Numbered from the stretch's first letter, positions 11,121 through 24,200 are shown. The stretch: 64,000 nt of DNA from Euclidia mi (GCA_944739405.2 OX123182.2:92310051-92374050); one strand, 5' to 3'. Made by a program: numbers and translations. Notes: generated by a model from the letters alone, not told the origin.

Positions 11121-11827
11121 AATTAAATTTCAAAAGAGCTTGGACGAACGTTAAATAATATTATCAATTAAAACTTAATATTTGTTAATTCTTTGAAACC
11201 AACAAAGTATTAGCCTGTTTACTGCAAGTGCAGGCAAGTGACAGGTATCTACTGTCCAACAAAATTAATAGTTTCAATTATATTGACACTAAAACAAAGT
11301 TATCAAGAGTTGAAACTTCATATAAGTTAATTAATTACTTGCAACAGACAGACTGGCTTTGTTATTTGAGATATACAATAGTAGTAGTATGTGTTACCTA
11401 ACAAAATTATTAATATATTATAACAAGGTTTATCAATGTTTATCAAAAGTTTGATTGTTATAATGTTTCAACTCAATATAATATATTTAGTTTACACTTA
11501 GTGTATTGCATATTATGCATTTAACCATTAACTAAATTAATTGATACATATAACTGTTATGTATCCAAACAAACTAACTTATTAATACTAACAACAACAA
11601 ATTTAAGTTAGATTTCAACAATACAAATCAAACAATTACTGATTGAGGTTATGTATGACAATGTGTTTCAAGTTATGTAGGTCAACTTATACAAATAAAT
11701 ATTATGTATTTTAGGCAAAAACTGACCTGACAAACACTACAATACTGTCTACAAGGTGATAAGATACAAACTTATACCAATCTGAGGTTTGTACTCAGCA
11801 ATGCAACAGAGGTAAGATAATCAACTA
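11121..11827. other. BEL/Pao untranslated leader
   Basis: AT-rich sequence between the primer-binding-like site and the start of gag on the minus strand. No open frame or structure stood out. Confidence 0.5.
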
Positions 11828-11842
11828 CGCTCTGCTACCAAA
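11828..11842 (-). promoter_or_regulatory. Primer binding site-like sequence of the BEL element
   Basis: Minus strand TTGGTAGCAGAGCG lies four bases inside the 5' LTR, the position where a tRNA primes minus-strand DNA synthesis. The matching tRNA was not identified. Confidence 0.6.
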
Positions 11843-11846
11843 ATTA

Positions 11847-12306
11847 TGTCTAGAGTTGCCGTAGGCAGGCAGGAATTGTTCAGAGTGCGCAGTGGTAACA
11901 CAATGCACTGCGTTGCACAGTGATGAGTTCAAAGAACATGCAAGTTACAACTATCAATATTAATTAACTTACCAAATCTTCACTGATGCTCCTGATGATG
12001 TTCTTGAGTGGACCTATAAGATTAACTCATAATTTTGGCCAAAATAACAAGAAAATCGCTATAAATACCACAGGGTTCAGTTCGGCGTCCTTCATCAGCG
12101 AAATCGTCGGGCACCAACCACGTGCACGTTGGCAGATTCACAATTTTACAAATGTCCAATAGTTCACAATGTCTTTTATCACAAATAACAATTTGCGAAG
12201 CTACAAGGACCAGCTTTCCAAAAGGCGATCAATTTATATCAATTACAAAACCACGCGAGACAGACCAAACGGCGTGAGCGCAACCATTTTTCCAAAACGG
12301 GCACCA
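11847..12306 (-). repeat. BEL/Pao 5' LTR
   Basis: Partner of 5951-6451, with scattered substitutions by eye. On the minus strand it ends in CA immediately before the primer-binding-site-like sequence. The outer edge is approximate because the two LTRs differ at their first bases (TGTGCCC against TGGTGCCC). Confidence 0.85.
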
Positions 12307-13035
12307 ATGACAGTTCAGTGTGACCATAGTCAAAATTTACAATAGACTAAACTAAACGTTACTAAATTGATATAATTGACTTTATTTTATGTCTTTTATG
12401 TGTGAGCCAGAATAAATAAATCTTTATCTTTATCTATCTTTATCTTTATATTTTATTTACTTTATAAGTATATTTGTAAAAAGAATCAAGAAATATATAA
12501 TTTATTATACATTCCATAATTATTAATTGGTAAAAATCATTTTGTTTTTTAATCGATAGTAGAAATATTTTTTCAAACCATTTGCAACACCTTTTTTATC
12601 TGTTATGTCATTCGTGTTGCTACTGTGTATCGTAAATATTTTGCTCTGATTTATTGGTGTTTTCGTACGGTTTTAATGTAATGTAATTGAATATAAATTC
12701 AATAATAATATCAGTACCGTCTACCCATGCTAAGAATATGCAGCGGTGTTTGTGATTGTGGTTAGCTTTTTTGGACGAGTATACATAGTACGAGGTTCCC
12801 TAGTACACAGGTGATTATTCATTATTATTGGCCACTCTTTATGTAGTTTTTGTTCTTTAAAACGCAAAGACATACCTTTATTTACATCTAGGTATTATAT
12901 TTATGTTAAAATTCAATTTTGAGGTATATTTCGTTGCGGAATAATTTCCATTTCAAATATCTCGTGTCTTATTTCCACCAAAAGTTATTTAAAAAGAAAT
13001 TATACAGGTTAATAGAGTAGTCATTTATCTTCAAA
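12307..13035. other. AT-rich spacer with ATCTTT microsatellite
   Basis: Contains AATAAATAAATC followed by several ATCTTT/ATCTATCTTT repeats at about 12410-12455, which resembles the 3' tail of a degraded retroelement. Otherwise nothing was recognised. Confidence 0.5.
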
Positions 13036-13165
13036 ACACACATGGTGTCGTGTTTGGCCGTGCCAGGCCCATAATGTATGGCCAAATGGTACATCTCCTT
13101 TAACCATATAAAATAGGACCACGTAGACCCACCGGCATCGGGCACAGGGACCCAGCTACCGGCGG

Positions 13166-14750
13166 TTAGGGCTCCAGAGAGAGGAACCTCCGAACGATGC
13201 TTGTCGTCTCCAGCAATACTGCCTTCTGTATAGAGGACTTGATCCAGCCGTCTAACGAGAGCCTCTTGAGGTGGTGGTCGAGGCTCTTGGCAATAAGACC
13301 ATTTACGGTCACGACTATCGGCACAATGATCGCCGAGTCAACATCCCACATATCGACAATCTCGTGAGCCAGGTCCAAATACTTCATATGTTTATCTTTT
13401 TTGGCTTTCACGAAATTCTCGTCATGGGGTATGGTGACGTCGATGATCATTGCAAGGCGCTCTAATCGGTCTATCACCACTATGTCCAGCTTGTTAGCCG
13501 CAATATTTCTGTCAGTAATGATAGACCGATCCCAGTAGAGAGTAGCACGACCATTCTCAAGAACTGGGTCAGGCACATACCTGTAGTACGGTACTTCGGA
13601 GTCGACAAGTTGGTACTTTAAGGCAAGTTGCTGGTGGACTATCCTGGCTACTTGGTTATGACTATGCAAGTATTAGCCGTTGGCAAGACGAGAAGAGCCG
13701 GATACTATATGTCTGAGCGATTCACTAAGCTGGTGACATGCCCGACATATGTCAACCATCCCATCCCTCAGAATATATTTCCGGTAGTTGTTCGTCATGA
13801 CAACTTCGTCCATAATTGCAAATACAAAACCTTCTGTTTCGGCGAAAAGATCGCCAAAACGTAGCCAGGACACCGAAGCTGGAAAATCTACATCGGGCCC
13901 ATGCAAGGCCCGGTAAAATCGTCCATGCAGCTCTTTGCCCTTCCAAACCTCCTTGCACTCGTCTACACCAAGTACGGCAGGTTTGCGCCAGTTCTCTTTG
14001 GCTAGACCCAACGGGGTAAGTCCGTTGTCCACAGCAACCACATCTCGGTGCACACCCGCGGCAGTGTGGATAAAGTATTCTCTGAGATTGCACACCTCGC
14101 GATTGTGGGGGCTCTTGGCACTTAAGAAGCCCCGACCCCCTCACTTCCGCGGGATGTACAATCTCATCACTGACGAACGCGGGTGATGCTTCCGGTAAGT
14201 GGTGAGTAGACAACGAACTTTCCTATCCAAGGCGTCCAATTCCGTCTGAGTCCATCTGAGTATGCCGAAGGAGTACATTAAGACCGGCATGGCCCAACCG
14301 TTACAGGCACGTACCTTATTTCCGCCCGAAAGAAAGCTTTTTAAAACTTTCTTCAGGCAGCCAAAGAAACGCGCCTGCAACGACTGTTTCATGCCAGCCT
14401 CATCAATGCATAATGCCTGCGACATACCCAGATATTTATAGGTTTCGGTTGCAGAGAGTGATCTAAGTTGTGTGAAATCTGAAGGTTCTATACCATCAGA
14501 TTCCACACTCCTGCCTCGCCTTACATGCATGACCGCACATTTATCCACACCGAACCCCATCTTAATTGAATTACTAAAGCTTTCAGTTATCTTTAGTAAC
14601 TCAGTTTATTGGAGGTCAGTGGAGGCAAATATTTTGAGGTCATCCATGAAGAGGAGGTGGGATATAACTTGACCTCTCCTCTGCAATCTATAGCCTAGCC
14701 CTGAACTTTCGAGCAAAGTGCTCAGTGGGTTCAGTGCTAGGCAAAACCAT
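13166..14750 (-). pseudogene. R4/Dong-type LINE ORF, C-terminal half (RT palm/thumb, zinc motif, nuclease)
   Basis: All of 14750-13166 reads in one minus-strand frame interrupted by three stops: TAA at 14606-14608, TGA at 14141-14143 and TAA at 13673-13675. It starts with WFCLALNPL, then HLLFMDD (polymerase catalytic motif, about 14630-14650). Next come the thumb and a connector, a zinc-like motif ICRAC...LRH whose final Cys appears to be Ser, and a restriction-like endonuclease signature with VVID...MIIDVTIP. The first residues of that signature read KLD where KPD is expected, so the nuclease is probably dead. The RLE-type C-terminus argues for the R4/Dong or R2 group rather than an APE-type LINE. 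Confidence 0.75.
14747..14750. other. Left target-site duplication of the gypsy element (CCAT)
   Basis: CCAT immediately before the left LTR, matched by CCAT at 26812-26815 immediately after the right LTR. Four bases is the usual Ty3/gypsy duplication length. Confidence 0.85.
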
Positions 14751-14889
14751 TGTAGCTTATGGCCGGTACCTACCGAGTGTACGTCATAATACCGTCCATA
14801 CGCTCGGCCAATCAGGGTAGGCCATCGTCCGCGCTCGTAAGTTTTGCCTATATTTGGTAATGCGCCGACACGAACTGATGGAGGGCCGG

Positions 14890-14897
14890 TATATAAA
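14890..14897 (+). promoter_or_regulatory. TATA box in gypsy 5' LTR
   Basis: TATATAAA within the LTR, followed about 530 bases later by the AATAAA signal; this fits a U3 promoter. The same octamer is kept in the other LTR at 26222-26229. Confidence 0.65.
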
Positions 14898-15427
14898 GGG
14901 GCCGACAGAGAGGCCGTCACCGCTACTCTACACTAACCTACTACCGTTACTCTATTCTGTACCGCTATATCTTTATACATTCTACGTGTATCCTGATCCC
15001 AGCTGTGGGTAAGTTACTACATTTACTGCGTTAGCGTACTGCCCATCTCTCTACCTGCTAGCTGAGGCCGGCTGACGCCGCCTGCCTGACTCTATTGATT
15101 GTGGCTTTCCTAATGCTGTTTCCCTTCAGGTTCCAGGTTCACGTTAAGACTCCGGCTACGCTCCTAGACCGCTACACTTCCCTGCATCGCCTTCGGCTTC
15201 ACCTCTGGCGAAGAGTCTGGCCTGCCCTGCTCATCGTACACACACCGCCGGCGTCTGCCAGCTGAGCCAACGTCAGCGAGGGCCTGCACCGCTACGCGCA
15301 GCCTTCGAGCAGCCTGCCTACACACTACCGGAGGGAACAGCGTGGGAGACTGCAGCCCTTAGTGTTCAGGCCAGTGTCGTGTTGTTGGTCGGTCATACTC
15401 GGCATAGGAAGCGAGACAATACTCTGC

Positions 15428-15433
15428 AATAAA
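15428..15433 (+). terminator. Polyadenylation signal in gypsy LTR
   Basis: AATAAA about 46 bases before the LTR end, conserved in the 3' LTR at 26760-26765, where it would end the genomic RNA. Confidence 0.6.
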
Positions 15434-15480
15434 CGCATCTAGAACCTCTACTGCGTTTTTACTACCCGAACCCGTTACAG

Positions 15481-15495
15481 TGGCGCCTACGTGGG
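15481..15495 (+). promoter_or_regulatory. Gypsy primer binding site
   Basis: TGGCGCCTACGTGGG begins one base after the 5' LTR. It has the TGGCGCC start expected of a sequence that pairs with a tRNA 3' end. The tRNA was not assigned. Confidence 0.7.
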
Positions 15496-15783
15496 TTATT
15501 GTCTCGCTTTCCGTGCTCGAGTTCTCTTCTAGCAGGTCTCCATTATTGTAAGCGAGGAGGTGAGGCTACAGCGAACCGGTACGTATTGTTGTACTAATTG
15601 TCTACCTTTTAGTGTAACTACCTACTACGTAATAGTTCGCAAATTTGAATCTATCTTTTCTTTCTAATTAGTCCTAACGGTCGAACTTTTACGCCTAATC
15701 GTAAAGTAGGCCATTTTTAAGGGCGGAACGCTTGTGCACTAAGTGTAGTGTGTAGTGTATACCTACGCGGTCATTCATACACC

Positions 15784-17125
15784 ATGGGCTCACACCCCAT
15801 AAAATACTTCCTGCTAAACAAGAACGAGTTAGCTTACGAGGTCGCGATTAGAGGTGAGGAGCCGGCTACCTCTGTCCTAGGTCTGCGGAAGCAGCTCCCT
15901 AAATTACTGGAAGCCATTCCAAATGATGACATTTTGGAGTCGGGTCTAGCCATAGCGGTGGACTTCGAGGGCGCTAGTGAGGCCGTCTCTGAGCTGGCCA
16001 AGCGACTAACTTCGTTATCTGCCTCTTACGACGCGAACCTAGCCTAGGAGGTCTACCGCACTGCACAACCGCATTTTCCATAGACTCCGTAGGATGGAAC
16101 GTCCTACGGCGTATTCAAAACGAATAACCGAATTGTGCAGCCGGTTCGACAAGCTCTCGGCGGAGCTGTCCGCCATTGAACAATCAGGTGTTCGCTCAGC
16201 TGATGCTGTGGCTGAGGCCCAACCTGCGCCGTCTACCTCGACGCAGGCAGGGTTAGCCCCAGTGTTGCATTGCGAGCATTTGAGAGTTAGCGAACTGTCT
16301 AAGCTAAAATACGACGGTACGGGATGCGTCCGAGCGTTCTTACAACGCGTAACCGAATCCCAAACCGCGCGTAATCTACCTTCCACTAAAATTTTATCGT
16401 ATGCCTTCGAAATATTCACCGGTAACGCACTTCACTGGTATCGCGGCCTAAAAGAATATTTCACTACATGGGAAGAACTCACCACTAAATTAATAGACGA
16501 TTTCACACCGTACGATTATGACTACCGGTTATTAAATGAAATCCGCCGACGTACTCAAGGTGCTACCGAAACTATAATTATTTATCTCTCGATTATGAAT
16601 CAGCTGTTCGCTAGGCTGTCTCCGTCAAAGCGATTGTCCGAACGCGAAAAGTTAGACATCCTATTGCATAACATACGTCCATGCTACTCACTAGTGCTAG
16701 CTCCGTCAATATCTTCAATATACAGTATAGCAACACTGCAGACGTTATGTTCAAACTACGAACGGATGAAATGTTTGAACTCTCAATTCCGCGAACCGTA
16801 TTATAATAACGACACGTTGGCACCAGACCTAGCTTACAGTCACAAACCTAATAACCGAGCGCGTAATAATTCCTACAATAATTATCCCGTTGCTACTATA
16901 GAGGGTACGTCCGAATACACTGAGAACAACGAACCTAGCAAACCTAAGTCTAAACCTAGCTCTGTCGCTCTGGTCACGTCCAAGTACTGCCCGCGCTGCC
17001 GTATCAATGATCACAGTTTGAATGAATGCAAACGCGATCGCTTCGCAATTTGCTTTAAGTGCGGCCGTAGGGATGTGACATTCCCTAACTGCCCGAACTG
17101 TAAATCGACGAAACCAAAAAACTAG
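15784..17125 (+). pseudogene. gag: Gypsy gag with zinc knuckles, frameshifted
   Basis: The likely start is the ATG at 15784; upstream codons in the same frame look like leader. The first part (to 16047) ends in a TAG. The frame of 16094-17125 then carries on with no visible loss of domain, so a frameshift lies near 16045-16060. The middle part (FTGNALHWYRG...WEEL, about 16415-16475) matches the retrotransposon capsid (gag) pattern. Two knuckle-like motifs follow at about 16985-17110 (CPRC...H..C, then CFKCG...C), the second without its usual His. A short gap then leads to the pol frame. Confidence 0.85.
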
Positions 17126-17160
17126 TTGGTCAGGGTCAGGGCGTGTCAAAATCTAAATAA

Positions 17161-19003
17161 GGTTCTACAACCTATTCAACCAATTTTGACAAAGATGATT
17201 GGAGAAATTGGCTAAACACTCTAAAAGTGTATTTCTCTAGTTATTCCGTCGCCTCGATCCTGGATAATAAACCTAAAAATGACCTACGGCCCTATGTTGA
17301 CGTAACGATTAACAGTTTACCTATTTGTGGATTGCTCGATTCCGGTTCAGCCATTACAATTTTAGGTAACAACTCCCATCTGGAGGTAATTACTAAAACC
17401 GGGTTAGAAATACAGCAGTGTCACAACACTAATTCCATTCGGACCGCGAATGGAAATATCTTGTTGCCGCGCGGTCTTACCAACTTACCCACTACTTTTA
17501 ATAATCAAACCCACTTATTGAAAGCTTATATTATTCCAGAAGTTACAAGTAATTTAATTTTAGGCATCGATTTCTGGAAATTATTTAAATTACTGCCTAA
17601 CCATATCGCATCCGTATGCATGTCTAAAACATTGCCGTGTAGTGTGGTAAGTGAAAATAAGCCGAGTAACACGAACGTATTGCAATCTTTTAGTGAGTTG
17701 AGTGAGTCACAATAAAGAACGGCTAAGTTAATTATAAAGCAATACGAGTCGATTTCCACTGAAAAAACCGGTTTAGGACGAACTCACTTAATAGAACATG
17801 CAATAGACACTGGCGATTCTGCGCCGATACGCCAAAGATATTATAGGTTACCGCCGGCGAAATTAAAAATAATTATTGACGAATTAGACGAAATGCTTGC
17901 ATTGGGAGTGGTAGAAAAATGCGAAAGTCCGTGGTCGTCACCGATTTTACTAACGCCTAAGAAGGACGGAAAAATAAGGTTTTGTTTAGATAGTCGCAAA
18001 CTTAATTCTATTACTAAAAAAGACGCGTATAAACTACCTTACGTATCCGAAATTTTAGACAACCTTAGGAACGCTAGATATCTAAGTAGTATAGACTTAT
18101 CTAAGTCCTTTTGGCAGACGCCTCTTCGCGAATGTGATCGTGATAAGACTGCGTTCTATGTGCCTACTAGAGGAACATTTAGATTTGTGACTATGCCGTT
18201 TGGTTTAACGAATGCGCCTGCGACACAACAGCGTTTGGTGGATCACTTGTTTACGAACAGTCCTGAGTTCGAAAACTCTGTATTCGTTTTTTAGATGATA
18301 TCGTGCTTATATCGCCATCCTTTAATGCTCATGTGTCACTATTAAATAAAGTATACGAAAAATTAAAATCGGCCAACCTTACCATTAACTTGGAAAAATC
18401 TAAATTCTTCCGTGATGAGTTGAAGTACTTGGGCTACGTAGTAAACTCTAAAGGATTACAAGTAGACCCATGTAAGGTGGAAGCCATTCTTCAATATGCT
18501 ACGCCCAAGAATAAAAAAGAAGTCAAAAGGTTCTTAGGCATTGCATCATGGTATCGGCGATTTATACCTAATTTTAGTACTATTGCCGGTCCTCTGAACA
18601 AACTTACCTCTACCGGTAAGAAAGCCGCACCATTTCAATGGTCGGTGGAAGCTGATGACTCGTTTTGTAAACTAAAACAATTGTTAAGCTCCGCACCAAT
18701 ATTATCCTGTCCCGATTACGAGAAACCTTTTCAAGTTCACACAGATGCGAGTGCGAGCGGCATCGGTGGGTTACTTACACAAGAAATAGATGGCGTGGAA
18801 CTACCTATCGCTTACATGAGTAGGTCACTAAATGCACAGGAACAAAACTACAGTATAACAGAACGGGAGACATTAGCAGTTCTAACGGCCCTCGAATATT
18901 GGCGCTGTTATTTAGATAACGGGTTAAAGTTCGTTGTGTATACTGACCATTCTGCACTGAAATGCTTCCTAAACTTGAGCAACCCGACTGGTAGATTAGC
19001 TCG
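17161..19003 (+). pseudogene. pol: Gypsy pol part 1: protease, reverse transcriptase, RNase H (split)
   Basis: The frame opens after a stop at 17158-17160. The protease has LLDSGSA near 17332 and ILGIDFW near 17560. A TAA at 17713-17715 interrupts the frame between protease and polymerase, but the same frame continues with the reverse transcriptase (ESPWSSPILLTPKKDGKIRFCLD, MPFGLTNAP). At 18280-18297 a T-run appears one base short, so the frame breaks exactly at the LDD catalytic motif. The second frame (from about 18294) continues with RNase H (HTDASASGIGG, YTDHSAL). RNase H ends at 19003, where the R1-type LINE begins, and resumes at 24562. Confidence 0.9.
18989..19003. other. Left target-site duplication of the R1-clade LINE
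   Basis: TGGTAGATTAGCTCG is repeated exactly at 24547-24561. Fifteen bases is a plausible length for target-primed insertion of an R1-clade LINE. Confidence 0.9.
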
Positions 19004-19818
19004 TGTGTATGTCCCTATCTACTTTCGTGTCGAGCGGACGTGTTTAACGCGAGCTCCGTGTCGGAAATTTATATTTTCGGTCGCAGTGGGAATTTCGCTA
19101 TAATTCCTTCGGGATCACGTTTACAGTGCTCCAGTGCATAAGTGTAGTGATTTTCACGACTTTCCGTCGCGAAAAACCTAGTTTTTCGGCGGTTTTAAAC
19201 TCGCAAAACAGTGTGTGCAAGTGATTGTTGTGTTCGTTGTGTATTTCTGCGATTTGGACGCGTATATAATACACGAACGACACCTAAGACGCTATTATAG
19301 CGCTTCAGTGCCTTCAGGCACTTCAGTGATAGTGACACAGTGCTTTTTAGTGCAGATTCAAGTGACTTGCAGAAAATTTTCTGCAACCGCGTGGCGGTTG
19401 ACAGCCGATGTCAAGCGTCACATGTCATCTGACAGCTGTCAGTGACGTTGTGACGTTTTTGACGTTTGTGACATTTGCGTTCGGTTACACGCAGCAGTAC
19501 TGCACTAAGTAACCCGCGATAGTGACGCTTTGCGATATAGACGCCCATAGCTTTAGTTGATAAAGTTGTTTGTGCTAGTGTTGTGAACTAAGTGCAGTGC
19601 AAGGACAGCTTGCGTACGCCGGGTGCACCACACACTCGGAGGTTCCGGTACCGTGAGTACTACGTGCACCCAAGGTGTAGAAACTTCACCAGTATCGACT
19701 TACACCTTGATAACCCTTGGGCGCACGCTTTAGTTTAGTTTATAGTCTATAGTTTTTAAGCTGTAGAATATTAGTGCTTAGCAGTAGTGTTAAGTAGCTA
19801 ATTAATAGGTATAAGGTC
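19004..19818 (+). other. 5' untranslated region of the R1-clade LINE
   Basis: About 815 bases from the duplication to the ORF1 ATG. It is GC-richer than the host spacer and has repeated short AGTGACTTG/GTGACGTTG-like words near 19360-19470. An internal promoter would be expected here but no specific motif was identified. Confidence 0.55.
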
Positions 19819-21233
19819 ATGGAGGAGGAGGACGCTGAACGCCAGCGGCGCGCAGACCCTGGGCCTGCGCCCGCGGGCGAAGCCTCAGCGGAATTTAACC
19901 CGCGCAACTCATTGCTGCGCACGCCGCCAGGAGCATTCAGCACGCCGTTTGCCTCGCCAATGCAGACGCAGCCCGCAGTGCAGGCGCCGCCACAGGTTGG
20001 CGGCAAGCGCTTACTGACCTCGCCACCCGAGATGCCGGACCAGACGAGACGCAAAGTGGCGCCAGCTCGAAAGCAGACGACGACTCGAGCCGAGCCTCTA
20101 GTAACCGAGCAGATTACCACCATGGCACCTCCGACAACTCCAGTAACTCCAGTGCCCGCATCCTCCGCTACTGCAGCCGACCTCGTCGAGCTTGCGACGG
20201 AGTCGACCGGCGGGATCATGGAGGCCGTACGTTCAAAGACAAGCAAGCTGAACAAAGATGAGATAGCCGCCATCGGGTTTTACGTCAACAACGTCAGCTC
20301 GGTGGTGCTGCACCTCGTTACAAGACTCGCGGCCGCGGAGCAACGCGCTGCCGTTGCGGAGGAACGCGCTTCACAGTAGCCGGCGTTGCATCCACAACAA
20401 CACACCGTACTTCACACCGGACCGGCTCAAGTAAGTTACGCAGGCGCGCTAAAGATGGGCAGGAACACTGAGCTGGTGCCATTGCCAACACGCCTGGGTC
20501 CAGCAGTGGCTGTCTTCCCCGCGGAGGACCAACGAGAGACCATACGCACAGCCGAGGAAACTAAGAAGGTGCTACGGGCGAGCGTAGACCCTGCAGCGCA
20601 GGGATTCCGGGTGCACGGCGTCCGCAAGATGGGGGGAGCGGGGCTCATCGTCGAGACTCCATCCGAAGAAGACGCGCGCTTACTGAGGGCAGCGGTCCCA
20701 GCGACCCTGAGAGTCGCGGAGCCGAAAGAACGCCAGCCGCTAATCTCCCTTTCGGGAGTTGACGCCGACCTGAAGCCCAACGAGATCCTCGCCCACCTAC
20801 AGGAGCAAAACCTACGAGAGCATAGCCTAGAAGAGGTCACAAAAATGATTAGGCCCCTATTCAACAGGACCCGCCGCGGCAACCGCAAAATGTGGGTGTG
20901 CGAGTGCGCACCAACACTTCGGGAAAAACTTATTGAGCGTGGGCGAGTGTACGTGGGCTGGGACGTCGTCGAGGTTAATGACCACATAGACGTGACCTGC
21001 TGCCGCCGCTGTACGGACACCCCGAGAAGTACTGCAGGGCGAAGACCATGACATGCGGGAACTGCGGGGAGGACGGGCATAAGAGCACGGAATATCAGGC
21101 CAAGCAATCAACATGCGCGACATGCAAGAAACTGGGGCGCAAAGGAGCCGATCATAAGACGAACGCCCGCGACTGCCCAGCGAGGAAACACGCCGAGGGT
21201 CGCAAGCTACCGTCGACCGACTATGGCCGTTAA
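19819..21233 (+). pseudogene. R1-clade LINE ORF1, broken
   Basis: ATG at 19819 opens a Pro/Ala-rich N-terminus. An in-frame TAG at 20377-20379 follows an Ala/Glu-rich helix. The same frame then continues to about 21010, where it shifts. The third part encodes Cys/His knuckles (CCRRC...KYC across the shift; CGNCGEDGHKSTEY with Tyr where Cys is expected; CATCKKLG...DHKTNARDC) and ends TAA at 21231-21233. ORF1 proteins of this group bind element RNA. The last 11 bases overlap the ORF2 start. Confidence 0.83.
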
Positions 21234-24200
21234 AATCGGACAGCTAAATCTGCAAGGATCGGCGGTGGCAACAGCAGAGCTGCCCTCCATAGCGACGGGG
21301 ATGGGGCTGGATGCGGTTCTTGTTCAAGAACCGCACACCATGCCTCGTCTCACCACCGCCGCCGGTCCCATCTGGATACACGCCGGAGAAGAACATGCAA
21401 AGGCCGGACTACTGCTCATGCGGCGCGACATTCCGTGCGCCCTACTAACACACTTGAGCAACAGCCACTGCACCGTGTGCCACCTAGAACTTAGCCCACA
21501 CAGGAAATCAACGCCGGACACGTCGCTGTATCTTGTCAGCGCCTATTTTCAGTACTCGGATGACATCGCCACACATCTACATCACCTACACATGGTACTG
21601 GACACCCTGCGAGGTCACCGAGTGCTGATAGGCGCTGACACCAATGCGCACTCGCCAATGTGGCATTGTAGCCCGCGAAACTTCCAGGGAAGAGGTACTG
21701 ACGTTAACTACCGAGGCGTCAAATGGAGGATTTCATCGTTGGCCGTGGCCTCACTATCAATAACACGGAGGATCAACCGCACACCTTCTCCACGGTCAAC
21801 GGTGAATCGAACATCGACCTCACGCTTACAACAAGAGGCGTCACTATAACCAACTGGAAGGTACATGATCATGAAAGTTCCAGCGATCACCGACTAATCA
21901 CCTACGAGGTATGTGGCACACGGTCTACAGCTGCAGCCGCGGAACCGCTGGGGGAGCCGAGGAGGTTCCGCGAGCGCGGCGTGGACTGGGGACGCTTTCA
22001 GACTGTGTTCCATGAACGTGTGGGACGGATTGACTGGAGGAAGCCTGCAAATGTGATATGTAAGGTCTTTACAGACATGATTTTGAGGACAGCGAATGAG
22101 TGTTTGGGTGAATGCAAGAACGGTAAGCGAGCTAAGGGATACGAGTGGTGGTCTCCCGCACTGGAGACCGCACGTAAGAAAGCGAACAAAGCGAGAAAAG
22201 TATGGCAGACAGCTAGGAAGAGAGGCATGGGGGTCTTTGAAGAGATTGCGCGCAAGAATTTTCATGAGCGCCGCAATAGTTACAGGGCCCTGATGGGGAA
22301 GGCGCAGACCGACTTCTTTCGGGGACTTGCTGCCGACGGTAACCAGGACCCCTGGGGACTGGCCTACCGGGTGGCTAGTGGGCGGGCGAGACCGCCCCCC
22401 AACGTCATCAACGGCACCAGGTTCTCGGAAGGATTTGCCGGGGACGCGCGGACCGCCATGGGGGTCTTGGTCAAGGCACTCTGCCCAGACGACAACCCCA
22501 GCGCGGATAGCGCATATCACCGTAAGGTGCGCCTACTGGCTGCCTGCGCGCCCTCGGGTCGCGACGCCCCCCCCCGCATCATTGAGTGTGGTGAGCACTA
22601 TAGTCAGGTACCTACCCAACACGGCACCCGGCATCGATGGGATCACCGCCCGCATGGTAAAACATGTGTGGCTCGTAGCTTCCTCCGAGCTAACGCGTAT
22701 TCTCGGACTTTGCGTTGAGGAGGGCACTTTTCCAGATACGTGGAAGGACGGCCGGCTCATTGTCCTGCCGAAAGGCAACGGCAAACCGCTGACCGATCCT
22801 TAAGCGTATCGCCCTATCACGCTCCTTTCGGTCCTAGGTAAGATCTTGGAACGGGTCATGCTCAAATGCGCACCTTCCATCTCGCGCAACATCTCGACCT
22901 GCCAGCACGGTTTCTCTCGGGGTCGCTCTACGTTATCTGCACTACAGTCCCTTCAGGACGTAGTTGCCTCCAGCCAGGCCAAATACGTTCAGGCATTGTT
23001 CCTGGACATCTCAGGCGCCTTCGACAACGCGTGGTGGCCCATGATCCTGCTGAAGGCGAAGCAAGGCGGGTGCCCGCCCAACATCTACCGGATGTTGGTC
23101 GGCTATTTCACCAACCGCCGGGCTGGTCTCTTCGTCGGCAGTGGGGTTGTGTGGAAGCCACTGACCATGGGCTGCCCGCAGGGCTCAGTCTTGGGACCCT
23201 CTCTGTGGAACCTACTCATGGACGATTTGTTTCGGTTACCATACCCAGACGGGGTTCAACTTGTCGCGTACGCCGATGATGTTACGATCCTCATTGAGTC
23301 TAAATCTCGCGCCGGCATCGAGGCTTCAGCCTCATGCGCCATGGACCTCATTAGCCAGTGGGCCAGCGGAACCGGCTGGGCTTCTCCCCCTCAAAGTCAT
23401 ATTCTATGACATTGAAGGGGAAGATGCCTGGCCGCCCGCCGACCATCAGACTCAATGGGACCTCAGTCAAAAGCGTACAGTCGACAAGGGTTCTGGGTGT
23501 GGTGATCGACTCAAGCATGTCCTTCAGGGAACATGCAGAGTCCATAGGGGAACGTGCCGCAGCAGCATTCGGAAAGATGTCGCGAATATCCGCCTCCTCC
23601 TGGGGTGTGCGTTATAGGGCCCTCAAGGTCCTATATCGCGGCACCTATGCCGCGATACTGACGTACGCCGCGGGGTGTTGGTGGAGACGAACGACCACGT
23701 TCATGGTCAGAAGCGTGTTGTTGAGGACGCAAAGACCTGCGCTGATTTTGTTAACGAAGGCCTATAGGTCCGTTAGCACCGCGGCTCTCCCCGTATTAGC
23801 GGGAGTGCTACCAGCCGACCTCGAGGTAAGCCGGGCAGGCAGGATCGATGATTGCCGACACCTAGCCAGGGACGACTTTAGGGCCGAAAGCAGACAAATT
23901 TCGCAGAAGGCTGTTGCCGCATGGCAACAGAGATGGGAAGGTGAGGAGAAGGGTAGGGAGCTCTATCGGTTCTTCCCGGACGTGGCGGCTCGGCTCAAGT
24001 ATACTTGGGTCGAGCCGGACTATCAAGTCTCGCAAATTCTGACTGGTCACGGATGTTTTAGGAAGAGACTGTGTGATATGAAGCTGTGTGAGGAAAGCGT
24101 GTGCTATTACGGCGAAGAGGACGAATGCTTGGACCACATTTTGTGGCGGTGCCCCCTTTATGAGGACATTAGACGGAAGATGATGGATGGGATTATCAGT

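Larger units (their letters stand above)
5951..12306 (-). mobile_element. BEL/Pao LTR retrotransposon, decayed
   Basis: Two similar direct repeats (5951-6451 and 11847-12306) bracket a minus-strand gag-protease-reverse transcriptase-RNase H-integrase order typical of BEL/Pao elements. The minus-strand 5' LTR ends with ...CTAGACA and is followed by a primer-binding-site-like TTGGTAGCAGAGCG. The coding region carries several stops and frameshifts, and the integrase is deleted beyond its first catalytic Asp. Flanking bases (CTCAT on the left, ATGAC on the right) do not form an obvious target-site duplication, so one edge may be altered or misplaced. Confidence 0.9.
13036..14750 (-). mobile_element. 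R4/Dong-type LINE, 3' half
   Basis: The downstream half of a minus-strand non-LTR retrotransposon whose upstream half is at 26812-28110. The break falls in the reverse transcriptase, exactly where a gypsy element inserted with a 4-bp duplication. Removing the insert and one CCAT copy brings the GDSLS motif on one side directly up to the WFCLALNPL motif on the other. The 3' limit at about 13036 is an estimate; no poly(A) tail was identified. Confidence 0.75.
14751..15479 (+). repeat. Gypsy 5' LTR
   Basis: Begins TGTAGC and ends GTTACA. It carries a TATA box (14890-14897) and an AATAAA signal (15428-15433). Pairs with 26083-26811, which has exactly the same length. Confidence 0.95.
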